In this document: piece after piece, positions 1 through 8,461 of the stretch
Position numbering within the stretch: the stretch's first letter is position 1
How the letters are laid out: every line of letters begins with the position of its first letter
Source: Desulfosudis oleivorans
Lineage (GTDB): Bacteria > Desulfobacterota > Desulfobacteria > Desulfobacterales > SURF-7
Length of the DNA: 42,574 bases
NCBI GenBank assembly: GCA_020723325.1
Contig: DYJD01000024.1
Location: forward strand, 76,906 to 119,479
Direction of reading: 5' to 3'
Program-made: the position numbers and the translations under genes
The notes under the pieces: generated by a model
Database searches by the model: none
Told to the model about the DNA's origin: nothing
What the model saw: the letters and a program-made list of their open reading frames with translations, nothing else

Positions 1-599
1 CCGCAGTATTGAATCAGCCAAAATCCGCATAACAAAGAGCCCAAGGCAGCTCCGATGGTATTGAAACCATAAAGTCGACCGACATGGGTGCCGATTCGAT
101 TCAAACTAGTCACAAAAAAGCGGCTCAGCACCGGCAAGGTTGCTCCCATTAACGTAACCGGAAGAAGCAATAAGACCAGGCATCCCAAAAACGTCAGAAA
201 ATGGTATGTAAAAAAATGTTGAAACAAATGATTGTACAAGACAGCGTAGACTGGTCTGAAAAGCCACAGCAGCAGCGGCAGCACCAGTCCGTAAAGCCCG
301 ATACCGATTTCCAGCAGACCATATATGGCAACCAGTTTCAGCGGCTCCCGCACCTGATCGATGATCCTGCCGGTCAAATAACTACCGAGGCCGAGGCCGC
401 CCATGAAAACCGTCAATACGATGCTGATGGCAAAGGGGGCGCTGCCGATGATCTTGATAATCATTCTGGTCCATAAAATCTGATAGACCAGTCCGGTGAG
501 TCCGGAAACAAAAAAGCAGCACAGAATTATCGTATAAAGTCCGGGGGTACGCCGCTCCAAATCATTTGCCGTAACAGCAACGGTTGAGTCCACCGACAT
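1..599 (-). CDS. Spermidine-synthase-like membrane protein, N-terminal part (runs off left edge)
   Basis: The reading frame is open to the left edge, so only about the first 199 residues are visible. They form a hydrophobic domain with several membrane segments, and carry the SGLTGLVYQILWTR signature near residues 33-46, which is typical of the membrane-bound spermidine-synthase-like (fused MFS/SpeE) family. A glycine-rich GGLGLGSYLTG stretch follows. The catalytic Rossmann domain, if there is one, lies outside the window. The ATG at 599 has a GGAGGGAG ribosome binding site just upstream. Many members of this family have no proven polyamine activity, so the substrate is unknown. The gene was missed as an ORF only because its stop codon is outside the window. 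Confidence 0.8.
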   Translation of the reverse strand, partial: MSVDSTVAVTANDLERRTPGLYTIILCCFFVSGLTGLVYQILWTRMIIKIIGSAPFAISIVLTVFMGGLGLGSYLTGRIIDQVREPLKLVAIYGLLEIGIGLYGLVLPLLLWLFRPVYAVLYNHLFQHFFTYHFLTFLGCLVLLLLPVTLMGATLPVLSRFFVTSLNRIGTHVGRLYGFNTIGAALGSLLCGFWLIQYC

Positions 600-843
600 A
601 TGAAGCTCCCTCCTCGAAAGCAAGCCAATGCTTGCGAATCAATAACGGATGGTATTTTTCAATCGGGTTTCGCTTTTTCAATACGATTTATATGAAAAGA
701 TCTTACGATGTCAACAATATCTTTTTTAATCGCACACGATTCAAGAGGTAGTAAAGCACTATCAACTATATCAGAGCAACGGCCAGAAGATAGTCGAAGA
801 CCATCTACCCCTCTTCACAGAACATTATAAATGGCAAGTAAGA
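600..843. other. Intergenic region, no gene seen
   Basis: This stretch separates two minus-strand genes: it is the leader of the spermidine-synthase-like gene and the trailer of the CPBP gene. No credible ORF was found. An 8-bp hairpin at 788-806 (AGATAGTC/GACCATCT, one G-T pair, 3-nt loop) lies just past the CPBP stop, but no T-run follows it, so I do not call it a terminator. The part near 650-740 is AT-rich and could hold a promoter for the left-hand gene. Confidence 0.4.
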
Positions 844-1542
844 TTATCGGATAAACATGCCCGGCGGCAGTTGAATTAACAGGGGCAGGCCGATGTTGCC
901 GATGTCCACGGCAAAGTGGCAGAGCATGCAGGGAAATACATTGCGCTCTTTTTCCAGCATGGCACCCAGCAGCAGACCGTATAAAAAGGCCAGGCCGGCA
1001 AACCATATTCCACCAATGGGCACATGCACCAGGGCGTAAAGGCCGGCTTGTAATAGATTGGATATCAACGGCCGATTGAGGATATTCTGCAGCAGCCGGT
1101 ACAAGGCCAAGCGAAAAACGATTTCCTCGGCCACGGCGTTCATCAGACTCAGAATGATTACCGGCGGCCAAAAGGCCGGTCCCCGGATTTCAAAACGGGA
1201 AGTCAACAACAAATAGACCGAGTATCCCGCACTGATGAGCATCCCGCTTAAGAAGATTCCGGACCAGGATCGCCTGGGTAAAAGCTGCAACCGCGGCAGA
1301 TCGCTGATGGTGAGCCAAAGCAGGGCGGTCATGGAGATAAAAAATATTGGTAAATATCGGACAATGTTTTGATAGGTACCGGCCACATCCGGCATGTGCC
1401 GGAAAGGCCAGTTCAGGGTGCCGGTTTTGATCAAAAACATGTAGAGCACAAAAAAGGATCCGAACATGAGCAGGAAACTGGCCAGCACCGCCCGGTTCCA
1501 GACTTCATGAGATCCATCGATTTGTTCAAGATTCAACAGCAT
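844..1542 (-). CDS. CPBP family intramembrane glutamic endopeptidase
   Basis: A 232-residue, very hydrophobic protein with about six or seven membrane segments. It shows the three CPBP (Abi/Rce1-like) motifs: EE at residues 139-140 with Arg144 (EEIVFR), His173 in LVHVP, and His209 in HFAVD. In this family the glutamates and histidines form the active site inside the membrane. The ATG at 1542 lies inside the end of the upstream Lgt-like gene (17-bp overlap) and has GGAAA before it, so the two are probably translationally coupled. It is the last gene of a three-gene operon with neutral ceramidase and the Lgt-like protein. Substrate unknown; cleavage of a membrane or lipidated protein is plausible from context only. 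Confidence 0.88.
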   Translation of the reverse strand: MLLNLEQIDGSHEVWNRAVLASFLLMFGSFFVLYMFLIKTGTLNWPFRHMPDVAGTYQNIVRYLPIFFISMTALLWLTISDLPRLQLLPRRSWSGIFLSGMLISAGYSVYLLLTSRFEIRGPAFWPPVIILSLMNAVAEEIVFRLALYRLLQNILNRPLISNLLQAGLYALVHVPIGGIWFAGLAFLYGLLLGAMLEKERNVFPCMLCHFAVDIGNIGLPLLIQLPPGMFIR

Positions 1543-2323
1543 GCTTTTTCCAATTGATAATAACCATGAGCAAAGATCCGGCCAGGATGAATCCCATCAT
1601 GGCGATCTGGGCCTGGGTAAGGCCCAGGGCGATGATTTTTTCCTTGCGCAGCAGCTCTAGCAGCATTCTGCCAAGGCCGTACAAAATCAGATACGCGGCC
1701 AGAACCGTCCCTTTTGGGGCAGGACGCGTATCTGGAAAAGCATAAACACGTAGAAATTGTTTATGCAAAATCCAATAGAGCGTAATATTCCACAATACGG
1801 CATAGAGGGGCACCGGGTTTTCAAAAGACCAGCTTGCCCCCCACAAATAAAACGAAACTTCCCGCCCCCCGCAGCATCCCACCAGGAAGCAACCCAGACG
1901 GCCCAAAGCATGGGCCAGGGGCACATGCAGAAAAACCACATCCCAGCCCTGACCGAAATCGATTTTCATCTTGATCATCAGCAATGATATCAGCAGAAAC
2001 GGCAGGACCAGGCCGGCGTGAAAGGTCTGATTATCACCATTGACAAACTGGTCCACAAAAAAATATAAACTCCATTGCTCGGCAGGGAAATAAAACATAT
2101 TGGCGGCCCTGGAGCTGATCACCCCGGCAGGAAAGGCAATCAAGCACAGACCGATGACAAAGATTCTGGTTTTGACCGCCGGATATTCCAGCCGGAGCAT
2201 TGTGCGATGGATTAAAAGGCCGGCCCAGGCGATGCCGGCCAGGATCAGGCCATAGTAAATCCCGTTTAATAAATATCCCAGCAGGGGAAAGGGGATAAAG
2301 GATTTACAGAGGGTATACAGCAT
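1526..2323 (-). CDS. Prolipoprotein diacylglyceryl transferase-like membrane protein
   Basis: A 265-residue multi-pass membrane protein of the Lgt superfamily. The central motif HALGRLGCFLVGCCGG (residues about 138-153) corresponds to the Lgt signature around the conserved GR, but the usual asparagine/glutamate part is replaced by cysteines. A second conserved stretch, LYGLGRMLLELLRKEK near residue 215, matches the C-terminal YGxxR region. True Lgt moves diacylglycerol from phosphatidylglycerol to the lipobox cysteine. The altered signature suggests a paralogue with another acceptor or donor, not the housekeeping enzyme. The ATG at 2323 begins 12 bp after the ceramidase stop with AGAGGCGG upstream. 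It lies between ceramidase and CPBP protease genes in one operon. Confidence 0.75.
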   Translation of the reverse strand: MLYTLCKSFIPFPLLGYLLNGIYYGLILAGIAWAGLLIHRTMLRLEYPAVKTRIFVIGLCLIAFPAGVISSRAANMFYFPAEQWSLYFFVDQFVNGDNQTFHAGLVLPFLLISLLMIKMKIDFGQGWDVVFLHVPLAHALGRLGCFLVGCCGGREVSFYLWGASWSFENPVPLYAVLWNITLYWILHKQFLRVYAFPDTRPAPKGTVLAAYLILYGLGRMLLELLRKEKIIALGLTQAQIAMMGFILAGSLLMVIINWKKHAVES

Positions 2324-2335
2324 GGCAGCCGCCTC

Positions 2336-4423
2336 TTAATTCACCGTAAATATTCTGGACACGCCCTCATAGGGATTGATGCTGCCGTCCCAGCCGTTTT
2401 TCCAATGTCCCAAATGGCGGATGCGGTATTGCCCCGGTGAGGCATCGGCCGGAATAGTCCAGCGGATGACGACATTGGAGCGATCCGTGCCTTCCCGTTG
2501 CCACTCGTAAATGGTTTCCGGGTCTCCGTCCGTGGCTGTCACCTTGTCAAAAACCAGTCCGGGCACATTATTGCAAACATCGATGGTATCGCAGCCTACT
2601 TTTTCCTTGTGGCATTCGGTCACCGTGCCCATTTTCATTTTCTCCACTTTCAGATAGGTGGCCTGGGTCATGAGATTGTTTTTGGGGTGCCCGCCCACGA
2701 ACTGCACCAGCACCGTATCCCCTCGGTTATAGGCGGCATTGGCATTGATTTCCACATCCCCGAAATTCTGATTGAGATATTTACCGTCCCAGACCACGCC
2801 GGTCTGGAAATTGACCACGTCATTGCGTAAATCCCGCGGGGTCGGCCCGGCCGAGACGGCGGTTCCGTTGCGCAGGGCAGAGGCAATGGTGGCATATTGC
2901 TGCTGAAAGGCATTCAACGAATACGGGCCGAACATATTGGAGCCGCCTTCATAATGCTGGACCGCGTATTCCTCACGGGTGGTCAGATAGGAGCAGTAGG
3001 CATTGGACACCGCCGAGATCACGACATAGTCCACCAGGTCGCCCAGTTGTTCCTTGACAGTATTGCGGATCCTGCGGCCGGCCATGGTGGTGACTTCCAC
3101 CGGTGCCGCCACAATGGCCAGGTTGCCGATGCGGACAATCTGCAGGGGCAGTACTTCCGGCACCCAGGGGTAGGGCAGGGCATCGCCGGCCGGAAACAGA
3201 ATGATTTTTTCCTCCTGGCATTCCTGCAGTTCCGGAACCAGGGTGAACTCCGGCCAGGAATTGTCGCCCCAGACCATGCCTTCATGGGCCAGATCAATGC
3301 CGGCGCCGTCTTCGGTGCTGCCTGCCACCTGGGAAAAGCCGATGGCGGCCGAACAGGTTTTGATTCCGGTCTGGCCCCCCACCCATAGAGGATCTATGGG
3401 CAGCTCATCAAAATTTACATGGCGATGGCGGTAGTCAACCCCAGTTGTAAGATATTCAGTAGCGCTGTTGTACAATTCAAGGGCCTTATCGAACTGGCGT
3501 TTGCCGATGATTTTCATGTGATCAAAATCCGTTGTGCCGTCCGGATAACCCCAATAAATATTGGGCGACACATCCCCGGTATTGGTCTGGGCAAAGGCAG
3601 CCACAAAGGTACGCTGGTTCTGGGCCGAATAATTGGTGCCTTTCAATTTTTCAAACAGGTATTCGGCATAGCCCTTATTGTCGCCGGTAATCAGATGATT
3701 GGTATTGCCGATACTGGTAGGATGGACGGCGAACCAGTTGATGGTGCCGATTTCCCGGCCGTCGTCGGCCGTTAGTTTGAGCAAGGTCATGGTTTTATCC
3801 GTATTGTCGGCATACAAGGCCCGCTCGGCAGCCGGATTGTTCATGTAGGCATTATAGGAGCGCTGCCAGCCGCAATCCTCTAATTCCCCCTGGGCGATCT
3901 TGATCTTGCCGGGAGTCAGGTTGGTATGGGCGATTTTAATGGAACGATAAATGCCGTCCACAATCACATTGAAATTTTCCGCGATAAAGCCGAGTACGGA
4001 CAGATCGTAGGTGGTGTAATGGGAATAGCCGCCCGGACCGCTGTGGGTGTGGGTGGCACTGAGAAGCACGTTCTTTTCATTGTACAAGCCGCCCAAGGCC
4101 GTGTCCGCCTGAAGCTTTTCCACCACTTGCTGCTTGACGGCCTGGAAGATCATGCCCAGATCGGCGCAGACATAGGCGATCCTTTTGCCGTTGTTGGGCT
4201 CGGCAATCACATAGGCCCGGGAGCGCAGGCGCATGTGGATGCCGGCGGTTTTTTGGTCCACCATGGAATAGCCCATCATGCCCACCTCGGCTGCCGGGCC
4301 GGTAATGTCATATACGCCGGCGCCGATCAAAAAATTGCCGGGAGCGGCCGGGGCATTTGTCACGGTAAAACAGACCAACAATGAAGCTATGGCGATAATC
4401 ATGAGGGTGGTTTTGCGTTTCAA
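2336..4423 (-). CDS. Neutral/alkaline non-lysosomal ceramidase
   Basis: A 695-residue exported enzyme, close to the usual family length. An N-terminal signal peptide ends near residue 27 (APAA). Family motifs are all present: HTHSGPGG (zinc histidine), WFAVHPTS with a second histidine, NTGDVSPN with the serine that acts in catalysis, PVEVTTMAGRR with the expected zinc glutamate, and a tyrosine-rich AYCSYLTTREEY stretch. The C-terminal 150 residues resemble the family's immunoglobulin-like domain. The reaction is hydrolysis of the N-acyl bond of ceramide to sphingosine and fatty acid. The start is TTG at 4423: AAAGGAGGT lies at ideal spacing before it, and the next ATG would cut into the signal peptide. 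First gene of an operon with Lgt-like and CPBP genes. The substrate could be a host, environmental or self-made sphingolipid. Confidence 0.92.
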   Translation of the reverse strand: MKRKTTLMIIAIASLLVCFTVTNAPAAPGNFLIGAGVYDITGPAAEVGMMGYSMVDQKTAGIHMRLRSRAYVIAEPNNGKRIAYVCADLGMIFQAVKQQVVEKLQADTALGGLYNEKNVLLSATHTHSGPGGYSHYTTYDLSVLGFIAENFNVIVDGIYRSIKIAHTNLTPGKIKIAQGELEDCGWQRSYNAYMNNPAAERALYADNTDKTMTLLKLTADDGREIGTINWFAVHPTSIGNTNHLITGDNKGYAEYLFEKLKGTNYSAQNQRTFVAAFAQTNTGDVSPNIYWGYPDGTTDFDHMKIIGKRQFDKALELYNSATEYLTTGVDYRHRHVNFDELPIDPLWVGGQTGIKTCSAAIGFSQVAGSTEDGAGIDLAHEGMVWGDNSWPEFTLVPELQECQEEKIILFPAGDALPYPWVPEVLPLQIVRIGNLAIVAAPVEVTTMAGRRIRNTVKEQLGDLVDYVVISAVSNAYCSYLTTREEYAVQHYEGGSNMFGPYSLNAFQQQYATIASALRNGTAVSAGPTPRDLRNDVVNFQTGVVWDGKYLNQNFGDVEINANAAYNRGDTVLVQFVGGHPKNNLMTQATYLKVEKMKMGTVTECHKEKVGCDTIDVCNNVPGLVFDKVTATDGDPETIYEWQREGTDRSNVVIRWTIPADASPGQYRIRHLGHWKNGWDGSINPYEGVSRIFTVN

Positions 4424-4522
4424 GGTGGACCTCCTTTTTGGGGAATGAAGGTAATTGGAATGATGTTAAAAAATCAAGTGTCTCGCCTCCTAAACAGGGT
4501 TTTGTGCGGAAATAAAAACAGT

Positions 4523-4538
4523 GAGTGAATGCTCACTC
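4523..4538. promoter_or_regulatory. TetR-type palindromic operator upstream of ceramidase
   Basis: GAGTGA and TCACTC form perfect 6-bp arms around ATGC. The palindrome lies about 10 bp downstream of the likely -10 of the ceramidase promoter, where a repressor would block transcription. TetR-family operators often have this size and GAGTGA-like half-site. No regulator gene lies next to it, so the binding protein is unknown. Confidence 0.5.
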
Positions 4539-4548
4539 TAGTTATGGA

Positions 4549-4577
4549 CCAATATCCATTGTAAAAATAATTGTCAA
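4549..4577 (-). promoter_or_regulatory. Candidate sigma-70 promoter for the ceramidase operon
   Basis: A consensus -35 TTGACA (4577-4572, minus strand) and a weak -10 TATTGG (4554-4549) are 17 bp apart. The operator-like palindrome at 4523-4538 sits just downstream, and the TTG start of the ceramidase gene follows about 125 bp further on. The weak -10 lowers confidence. Confidence 0.45.
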
Positions 4578-4771
4578 GATAAATGAATATGGGGTTATTG
4601 GGAGGTCAACCAAACGGGGGACGCGGCCATCGCACAGCGGATTCCAGGCCCAATGCCATTTCCGACAGAATGCCCTTTGCCACAGCAGAAGCATCGGGCA
4701 ACCCCATCAGTATCTCAAAATCACAATAAGCGAGTCTCCAGCTTTTAGATCACAATAAGAACAATATTCGT

Positions 4772-6361
4772 TCAGTTTCTACCACTATCCCGTGATTGTC
4801 GGCTGCCTGAGCGCTCACTCCGAGAGGTGGCTCGTGGTGTTTCAACTCTGGGGGTTTCAGAAGACTGATCTGTCCGCTTGGACCTTCCAAAACCTCTGTC
4901 CTCACCCCGATTTCCCCAATCCCGGGTACGTGTAACCTCGCTTGTTCTGCGCAAAGGCTCCACATTGGGATCAGGCTTCGGAGCACTGTAGCGACTGGGA
5001 GGCGCATTGTTCGGCTCCATCTGCTCCCGGGGCTTGGCCGTGATCGGCGACCGGTCGATGCGGACACGGTTGGGGGTTGTGGTATCAAAGGAACGCGCCA
5101 CCGGTGTAGTGGTTCCCTTGGTTTCCCGGAAATCCCGGGTTTCACGCTCCTGACGATCCCGGCGATAGGTCTGCACGGCTTTTTCCTGTTGCCGAATTTC
5201 ACTGCGCTCCTTTGCATCTATGGTTTTAACCCGGACGGATGAGTCAATGCTTCTCCTTACCGGACTGTACACTGTCGTGGCGGCCACCGTGCCGGTCCTG
5301 GATGGCTTGCCCCAATCCCGACCCTGCCCCCTCCCGTAATCCGGTCTGCGCGACGGCCGGATACTTTCATTATCGCGACGGTCCCGGAAGCGTCTATGCA
5401 AATGATTTTCCCAATCATTGTCATGGCGGTGATGCCAGCGCTGGTGGGCATAAATCGGATCATAGCTGTGCCGCCTGGCATGGTGTGAAAACCAAGGATA
5501 GATACCTTCCCGGTAATAACGCGGGGCATAATAATCCCCGAAATAATAATGGCGATAGCCCGGCCGCAGGAAAAGACAATCGGAAAAAACATCCAAGTCC
5601 ACGATAAAGCCGGGTGAAAAAGAAAAGGTTACTCCGGCATATACCCTTGGAGCAAGAAATACCGGCGCATACAGAATTCCGCGCCTGACCACAACATAGT
5701 CCCAATAGCCGCTGATAAAAATATAGCCGCGGGGGGTCCAGGAATAATGCGCCGGCACCCATACCCAATCCGACTGCATTTTGGCCCAGTAGCCCGGACG
5801 CCAGGCATAGCGGCTGTGATGCCAGATCCAACACCCTGGAATCCAGGTATAATCAGTCGAAGGGGCGTTGGTATTGGGACCCAGTTCCACTGAAGCAGGG
5901 GGCTCGGGCAGATATTCGACTTCAGTCGCCCTGACCGTCACCCAATAGCCGGAAGTCCATTGATAGCGGTTGCCGGATCTGGCCCAATAACCTGGAACCC
6001 ACTGCCGGCCCGGGGGGGGCAGACGCCAGACTCCGCTCACCCAAATATAATCGCTGCGATCATCCTCCCAGGCCCAATATCCCGGTATCCATTTGACGTC
6101 ACCTTCGGGCTTCTGCTCCGGCGGAACTTCTTCAATGGTCGGCGGCGGAGCCTTGGTTACCGTGGGCCCGGCTTGGGGATCAAAGGCCACGGTCTCGGCA
6201 AAAGCCTCATGGACAGGCCCATGGGAAAGCACTTCCACTCCTTCCTTGCCTTCCTCGGCATATTCATCCTGCTCAGCCATGGCTGAATGCAGACCGAACC
6301 CCATTCCAATTGCTATAATTACGACAAACATGAAAACCAAACGAACAAGACGCGGATTCAT
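4772..6361 (-). CDS. Exported YXWGXW-repeat protein with basic C-terminal tail
   Basis: A 529-residue protein with a clear signal peptide (cleavage near AMA-EQDE, residue 29). Residues about 90-250 hold several copies of the W-x-P/S-G-Y/V-W repeat (WIPGYW, WVSGVW, WVPGYW, WTSGYW, WIPGCW, WRPGYW), the hallmark of the YXWGXW family found in exported proteins of many Gram-negatives. A Tyr/Arg/His-rich stretch follows, and the last 200 residues are dominated by Arg, Ser, Thr, Glu and Asp, so they are probably disordered and positively charged. AAAGGAG precedes the ATG at 6361. Function is unknown in this family; binding to a polysaccharide or to the envelope is possible. It appears to be a single-gene unit. 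Confidence 0.8.
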   Translation of the reverse strand: MNPRLVRLVFMFVVIIAIGMGFGLHSAMAEQDEYAEEGKEGVEVLSHGPVHEAFAETVAFDPQAGPTVTKAPPPTIEEVPPEQKPEGDVKWIPGYWAWEDDRSDYIWVSGVWRLPPPGRQWVPGYWARSGNRYQWTSGYWVTVRATEVEYLPEPPASVELGPNTNAPSTDYTWIPGCWIWHHSRYAWRPGYWAKMQSDWVWVPAHYSWTPRGYIFISGYWDYVVVRRGILYAPVFLAPRVYAGVTFSFSPGFIVDLDVFSDCLFLRPGYRHYYFGDYYAPRYYREGIYPWFSHHARRHSYDPIYAHQRWHHRHDNDWENHLHRRFRDRRDNESIRPSRRPDYGRGQGRDWGKPSRTGTVAATTVYSPVRRSIDSSVRVKTIDAKERSEIRQQEKAVQTYRRDRQERETRDFRETKGTTTPVARSFDTTTPNRVRIDRSPITAKPREQMEPNNAPPSRYSAPKPDPNVEPLRRTSEVTRTRDWGNRGEDRGFGRSKRTDQSSETPRVETPRATSRSERSGSRQSRDSGRN

Positions 6362-6571
6362 GATTTTAATCTCCTTTTATTATTATCCAGAATATGGATT
6401 TTGATCTCTAAAAAGCCATCCATTGTTTTATGATTTTATTTATCGCAAACTTGGTATGCTATCAATCATTATCTTGGAAAGCCGGTGGATGAGCAGACAG
6501 GACCGAAAAATGTTCAAAAATTTTCATGAGCACTATTTTAATCTTCATCACATGGATTTGGCATGGCAAAT

Positions 6572-7747
6572 TCAAGGTCCATCATGGTTTGACAATCGCC
6601 ACCAGCGGTGCTGCCAAAAGCTGAGAATCCGACGAAACAATTCCCGATAGGTTTGTCGGCCGGTGACGATGTCGAGCTGACAGCGGCCCAAGGTCCCGCC
6701 TTTTCGGACCAGCAGCATTTTGGAAAGGGGCGGGCAGTGAAAAATGATCCGGGCCATGTATTCGGCCCGGAGCAAATCCGGCCGGAAGGCGGCTTGGATG
6801 GCTCGCGTATATTCCGGTAGATGATTGTAACCTGCATTTAGTGCCTTTTGAATATGGGTTGCGGCAATCTGCGCGCCCCGGACGGCATAGTAGATGCCTT
6901 CGCCGGTCAGGGGATCGGTGTAGCCCGCGGCGTCGCCCACCAGCAACCCGCGCGGATCGGCCAGCACATTGCGGCCCGAGGGTTGAAAAGGGATCAAATG
7001 GCCGCGCAAGGTTTGAAGCATGGCGCCTTGGCTGAGGCCTTTGGCGGCCAAATAGGCCTTGAAATCCTGTGGCAGATTACGGGCCTGCCGGGAACGGGTG
7101 ACAAGTCCGATGCTGAGAAGGTTTTTTTTGGGAAATACCCAGGCATAGCCTTTGGGGATAATACCGAAATCAAAATGGGCGCTGCCAGAATACCGGCTGA
7201 CGATTTCCGGATCAGGGTAAGCACATTCACCCTCCAGGGCCACCATGACCCGACGGCGGATGGAAAAGCCGAGCTGCCGTCCTACCCGTCCGCCCACACC
7301 GTCGGCCCCCACAATTATGCGGGCCTTGAAAGCACCGCCGTCGGTGATGATTTTCAAGTCGCCGGGCCTGCCGGAGAGGGTGCGGAAACCGCAGCCGTCA
7401 TACAAGGCCGTACCTTGTTGCTGGGCTTTTTCAACCAGGTACAGATCAAAACGCGACCGCATGACCATGGCTATCACCGGCCGATTCAACTGCTCCTGAA
7501 AAACCAGGCGGTGATTGTACAATAGCATGGGCCGGTGGGTGTAGTCCTCGATCAGTGCGGTAACATCAAACGGCAGGACTGCAAGGGTCCGGGCGGTCAG
7601 GCCGCCGCCGCAGGGCTTATAGCGCGGCAGGATTTTTTTATCAAAAATAGCGGTGCGAACACCGGCCCGGGCCAAATGATATCCCAGCAAGGCACCGGCC
7701 GGTCCTGCTCCCACAATGGCGACATCATAGCGGATTTCCGGGCTCAC
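6572..7747 (-). CDS. Geranylgeranyl reductase-family FAD-dependent oxidoreductase
   Basis: About 391 residues from the GTG at 7747. This start overlaps the stop of the upstream DUF3106 gene in a GTGA, and places the FAD-binding motif (YDVAIVGAGPAGA) about 7 residues from the N-terminus, as is normal. The upstream ATG at 7822 would need a 79-bp overlap. Family signs: RYKPCGGGLT after the first Rossmann strands, VGADGVGGRVGR in the middle, and GDAAGYTDPLTGEGI for the second FAD contact. Relatives reduce isoprenoid double bonds or act on menaquinone and other polyprenyl compounds; the substrate here cannot be told. It is the last gene of the sigma/anti-sigma operon, which hints at an envelope stress role. 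Confidence 0.85.
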   Translation of the reverse strand: MSPEIRYDVAIVGAGPAGALLGYHLARAGVRTAIFDKKILPRYKPCGGGLTARTLAVLPFDVTALIEDYTHRPMLLYNHRLVFQEQLNRPVIAMVMRSRFDLYLVEKAQQQGTALYDGCGFRTLSGRPGDLKIITDGGAFKARIIVGADGVGGRVGRQLGFSIRRRVMVALEGECAYPDPEIVSRYSGSAHFDFGIIPKGYAWVFPKKNLLSIGLVTRSRQARNLPQDFKAYLAAKGLSQGAMLQTLRGHLIPFQPSGRNVLADPRGLLVGDAAGYTDPLTGEGIYYAVRGAQIAATHIQKALNAGYNHLPEYTRAIQAAFRPDLLRAEYMARIIFHCPPLSKMLLVRKGGTLGRCQLDIVTGRQTYRELFRRILSFWQHRWWRLSNHDGP

Positions 7748-8244
7748 GGCTTGTCCGAATGCCTGTTTTTCCGAAAATGCTGGCGGATCAGCTTGCGCTG
7801 GGCCGGAGTCATTTGTTTCCATTCATGCAGACGCTGCAGAACTTGCTGTTTGCGGGCCGGGGTCATTTGTTTGAATTTCTGAAAATTTTCCTTGATTTGA
7901 TGTTTGCGCTCCAGCGGCAGGGCTTTCCAGCGCGCATATTTTTGCTGGAGCTGCATTTTGGCCTCAGGACTTAGTTTTCGATAGCTCGCAAAATTGTCAT
8001 AGATGCGCTTGCGTTCTTCTTCCGGCAGGGATTTGAAATAATCGACCTTGCGGCGCAACTCGGTTTTTTGTTCGTCTGAAAGGGATTCCCATTGGTGATA
8101 GCGGGCGCGCAGGCTTTCTTTTTGGTCTGCGCTCAGGCCGCGCCACCTTTCCAGGGCGTCGGGATTCTCCGTCTCGGCCCGCAATGCTGTGGCAAGGAGG
8201 CCGCAAAACAATATCATCCAGAAAAGGAGTTTAGTCTTCATCAT
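7744..8244 (-). CDS. DUF3106 domain protein, exported
   Basis: A 166-residue protein with a signal peptide (cleavage near LRA-ETEN, residue 23). The rest is a run of short, similar helical units with the pattern W-x-x-L-x-x-x-Q/R-K-x-x-L/I. Examples are WRGLSADQKESL, WESLSDEQKTEL and WKQMTPAQRKLI. This is the DUF3106 pattern. It is strongly charged and probably an all-helical periplasmic protein. The ATG at 8244 overlaps the preceding gene by 14 bp (a second ATG at 8241 is equally possible), and its stop overlaps the next start in GTGA. DUF3106 genes often sit beside ECF sigma and anti-sigma genes, as here. Function unknown. Confidence 0.82.
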   Translation of the reverse strand: MMKTKLLFWMILFCGLLATALRAETENPDALERWRGLSADQKESLRARYHQWESLSDEQKTELRRKVDYFKSLPEEERKRIYDNFASYRKLSPEAKMQLQQKYARWKALPLERKHQIKENFQKFKQMTPARKQQVLQRLHEWKQMTPAQRKLIRQHFRKNRHSDKP

Positions 8245-8461
8245 TTTCCTTTCCTTCCGGTTCGATTAATATATCCATATCCTTTAAAAACTCAATGCGT
8301 TCGGCCATTTCCATCAGCTCCAGGGTTTCCAGCATGTTGATCACCTGCAGATCTTCCTGACTGATCTCCGTCGGCGCCTGGGGCTGCTGTTCTTCAGCCC
8401 AGGCCCAGGCCGGCGCCAGCAGCATCAACACGGAAATAAAATACAAAAAATACGATGTCAT
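8231..8461 (-). CDS. Small exported acidic protein of unknown function
   Basis: A 76-residue protein with a signal peptide (LAPAWAWA-EEQQ, cleavage near residue 22) and an acidic, leucine- and methionine-rich body (NMLETLELMEMAERIEFL) that is probably a single amphipathic helix. The ATG at 8461 overlaps the anti-sigma stop in ATGA, and its end overlaps the DUF3106 start, so it is firmly part of the operon. Its position between the anti-sigma factor and DUF3106 suggests a periplasmic partner of one of them. I do not recognise a named family. Confidence 0.75.
   Translation of the reverse strand: MTSYFLYFISVLMLLAPAWAWAEEQQPQAPTEISQEDLQVINMLETLELMEMAERIEFLKDMDILIEPEGKENDED

Larger units (their letters stand above)
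4424..4771. other. Intergenic region between ceramidase and YXWGXW genes
   Basis: 348 bp without a credible gene. It contains the ceramidase promoter and operator candidates. An 11-bp direct repeat ATCACAATAAG occurs at 4720-4730 and 4749-4759, just beyond the stop of the YXWGXW-repeat gene. No hairpin with a T-run was seen for that gene. Confidence 0.4.

Noticed and set aside
6423-6650. 75-codon plus-strand ORF between YXWGXW and the reductase gene
   Set aside because: No ribosome binding site, it overlaps the 3' end of the reductase gene, and the residue pattern is not protein-like.
7748-7822. Longer ATG start for the geranylgeranyl-reductase-like gene
   Set aside because: It would overlap the DUF3106 gene by 79 bp and add 25 residues unlike the family; GTG at 7747 gives a GTGA overlap and a normal N-terminus.
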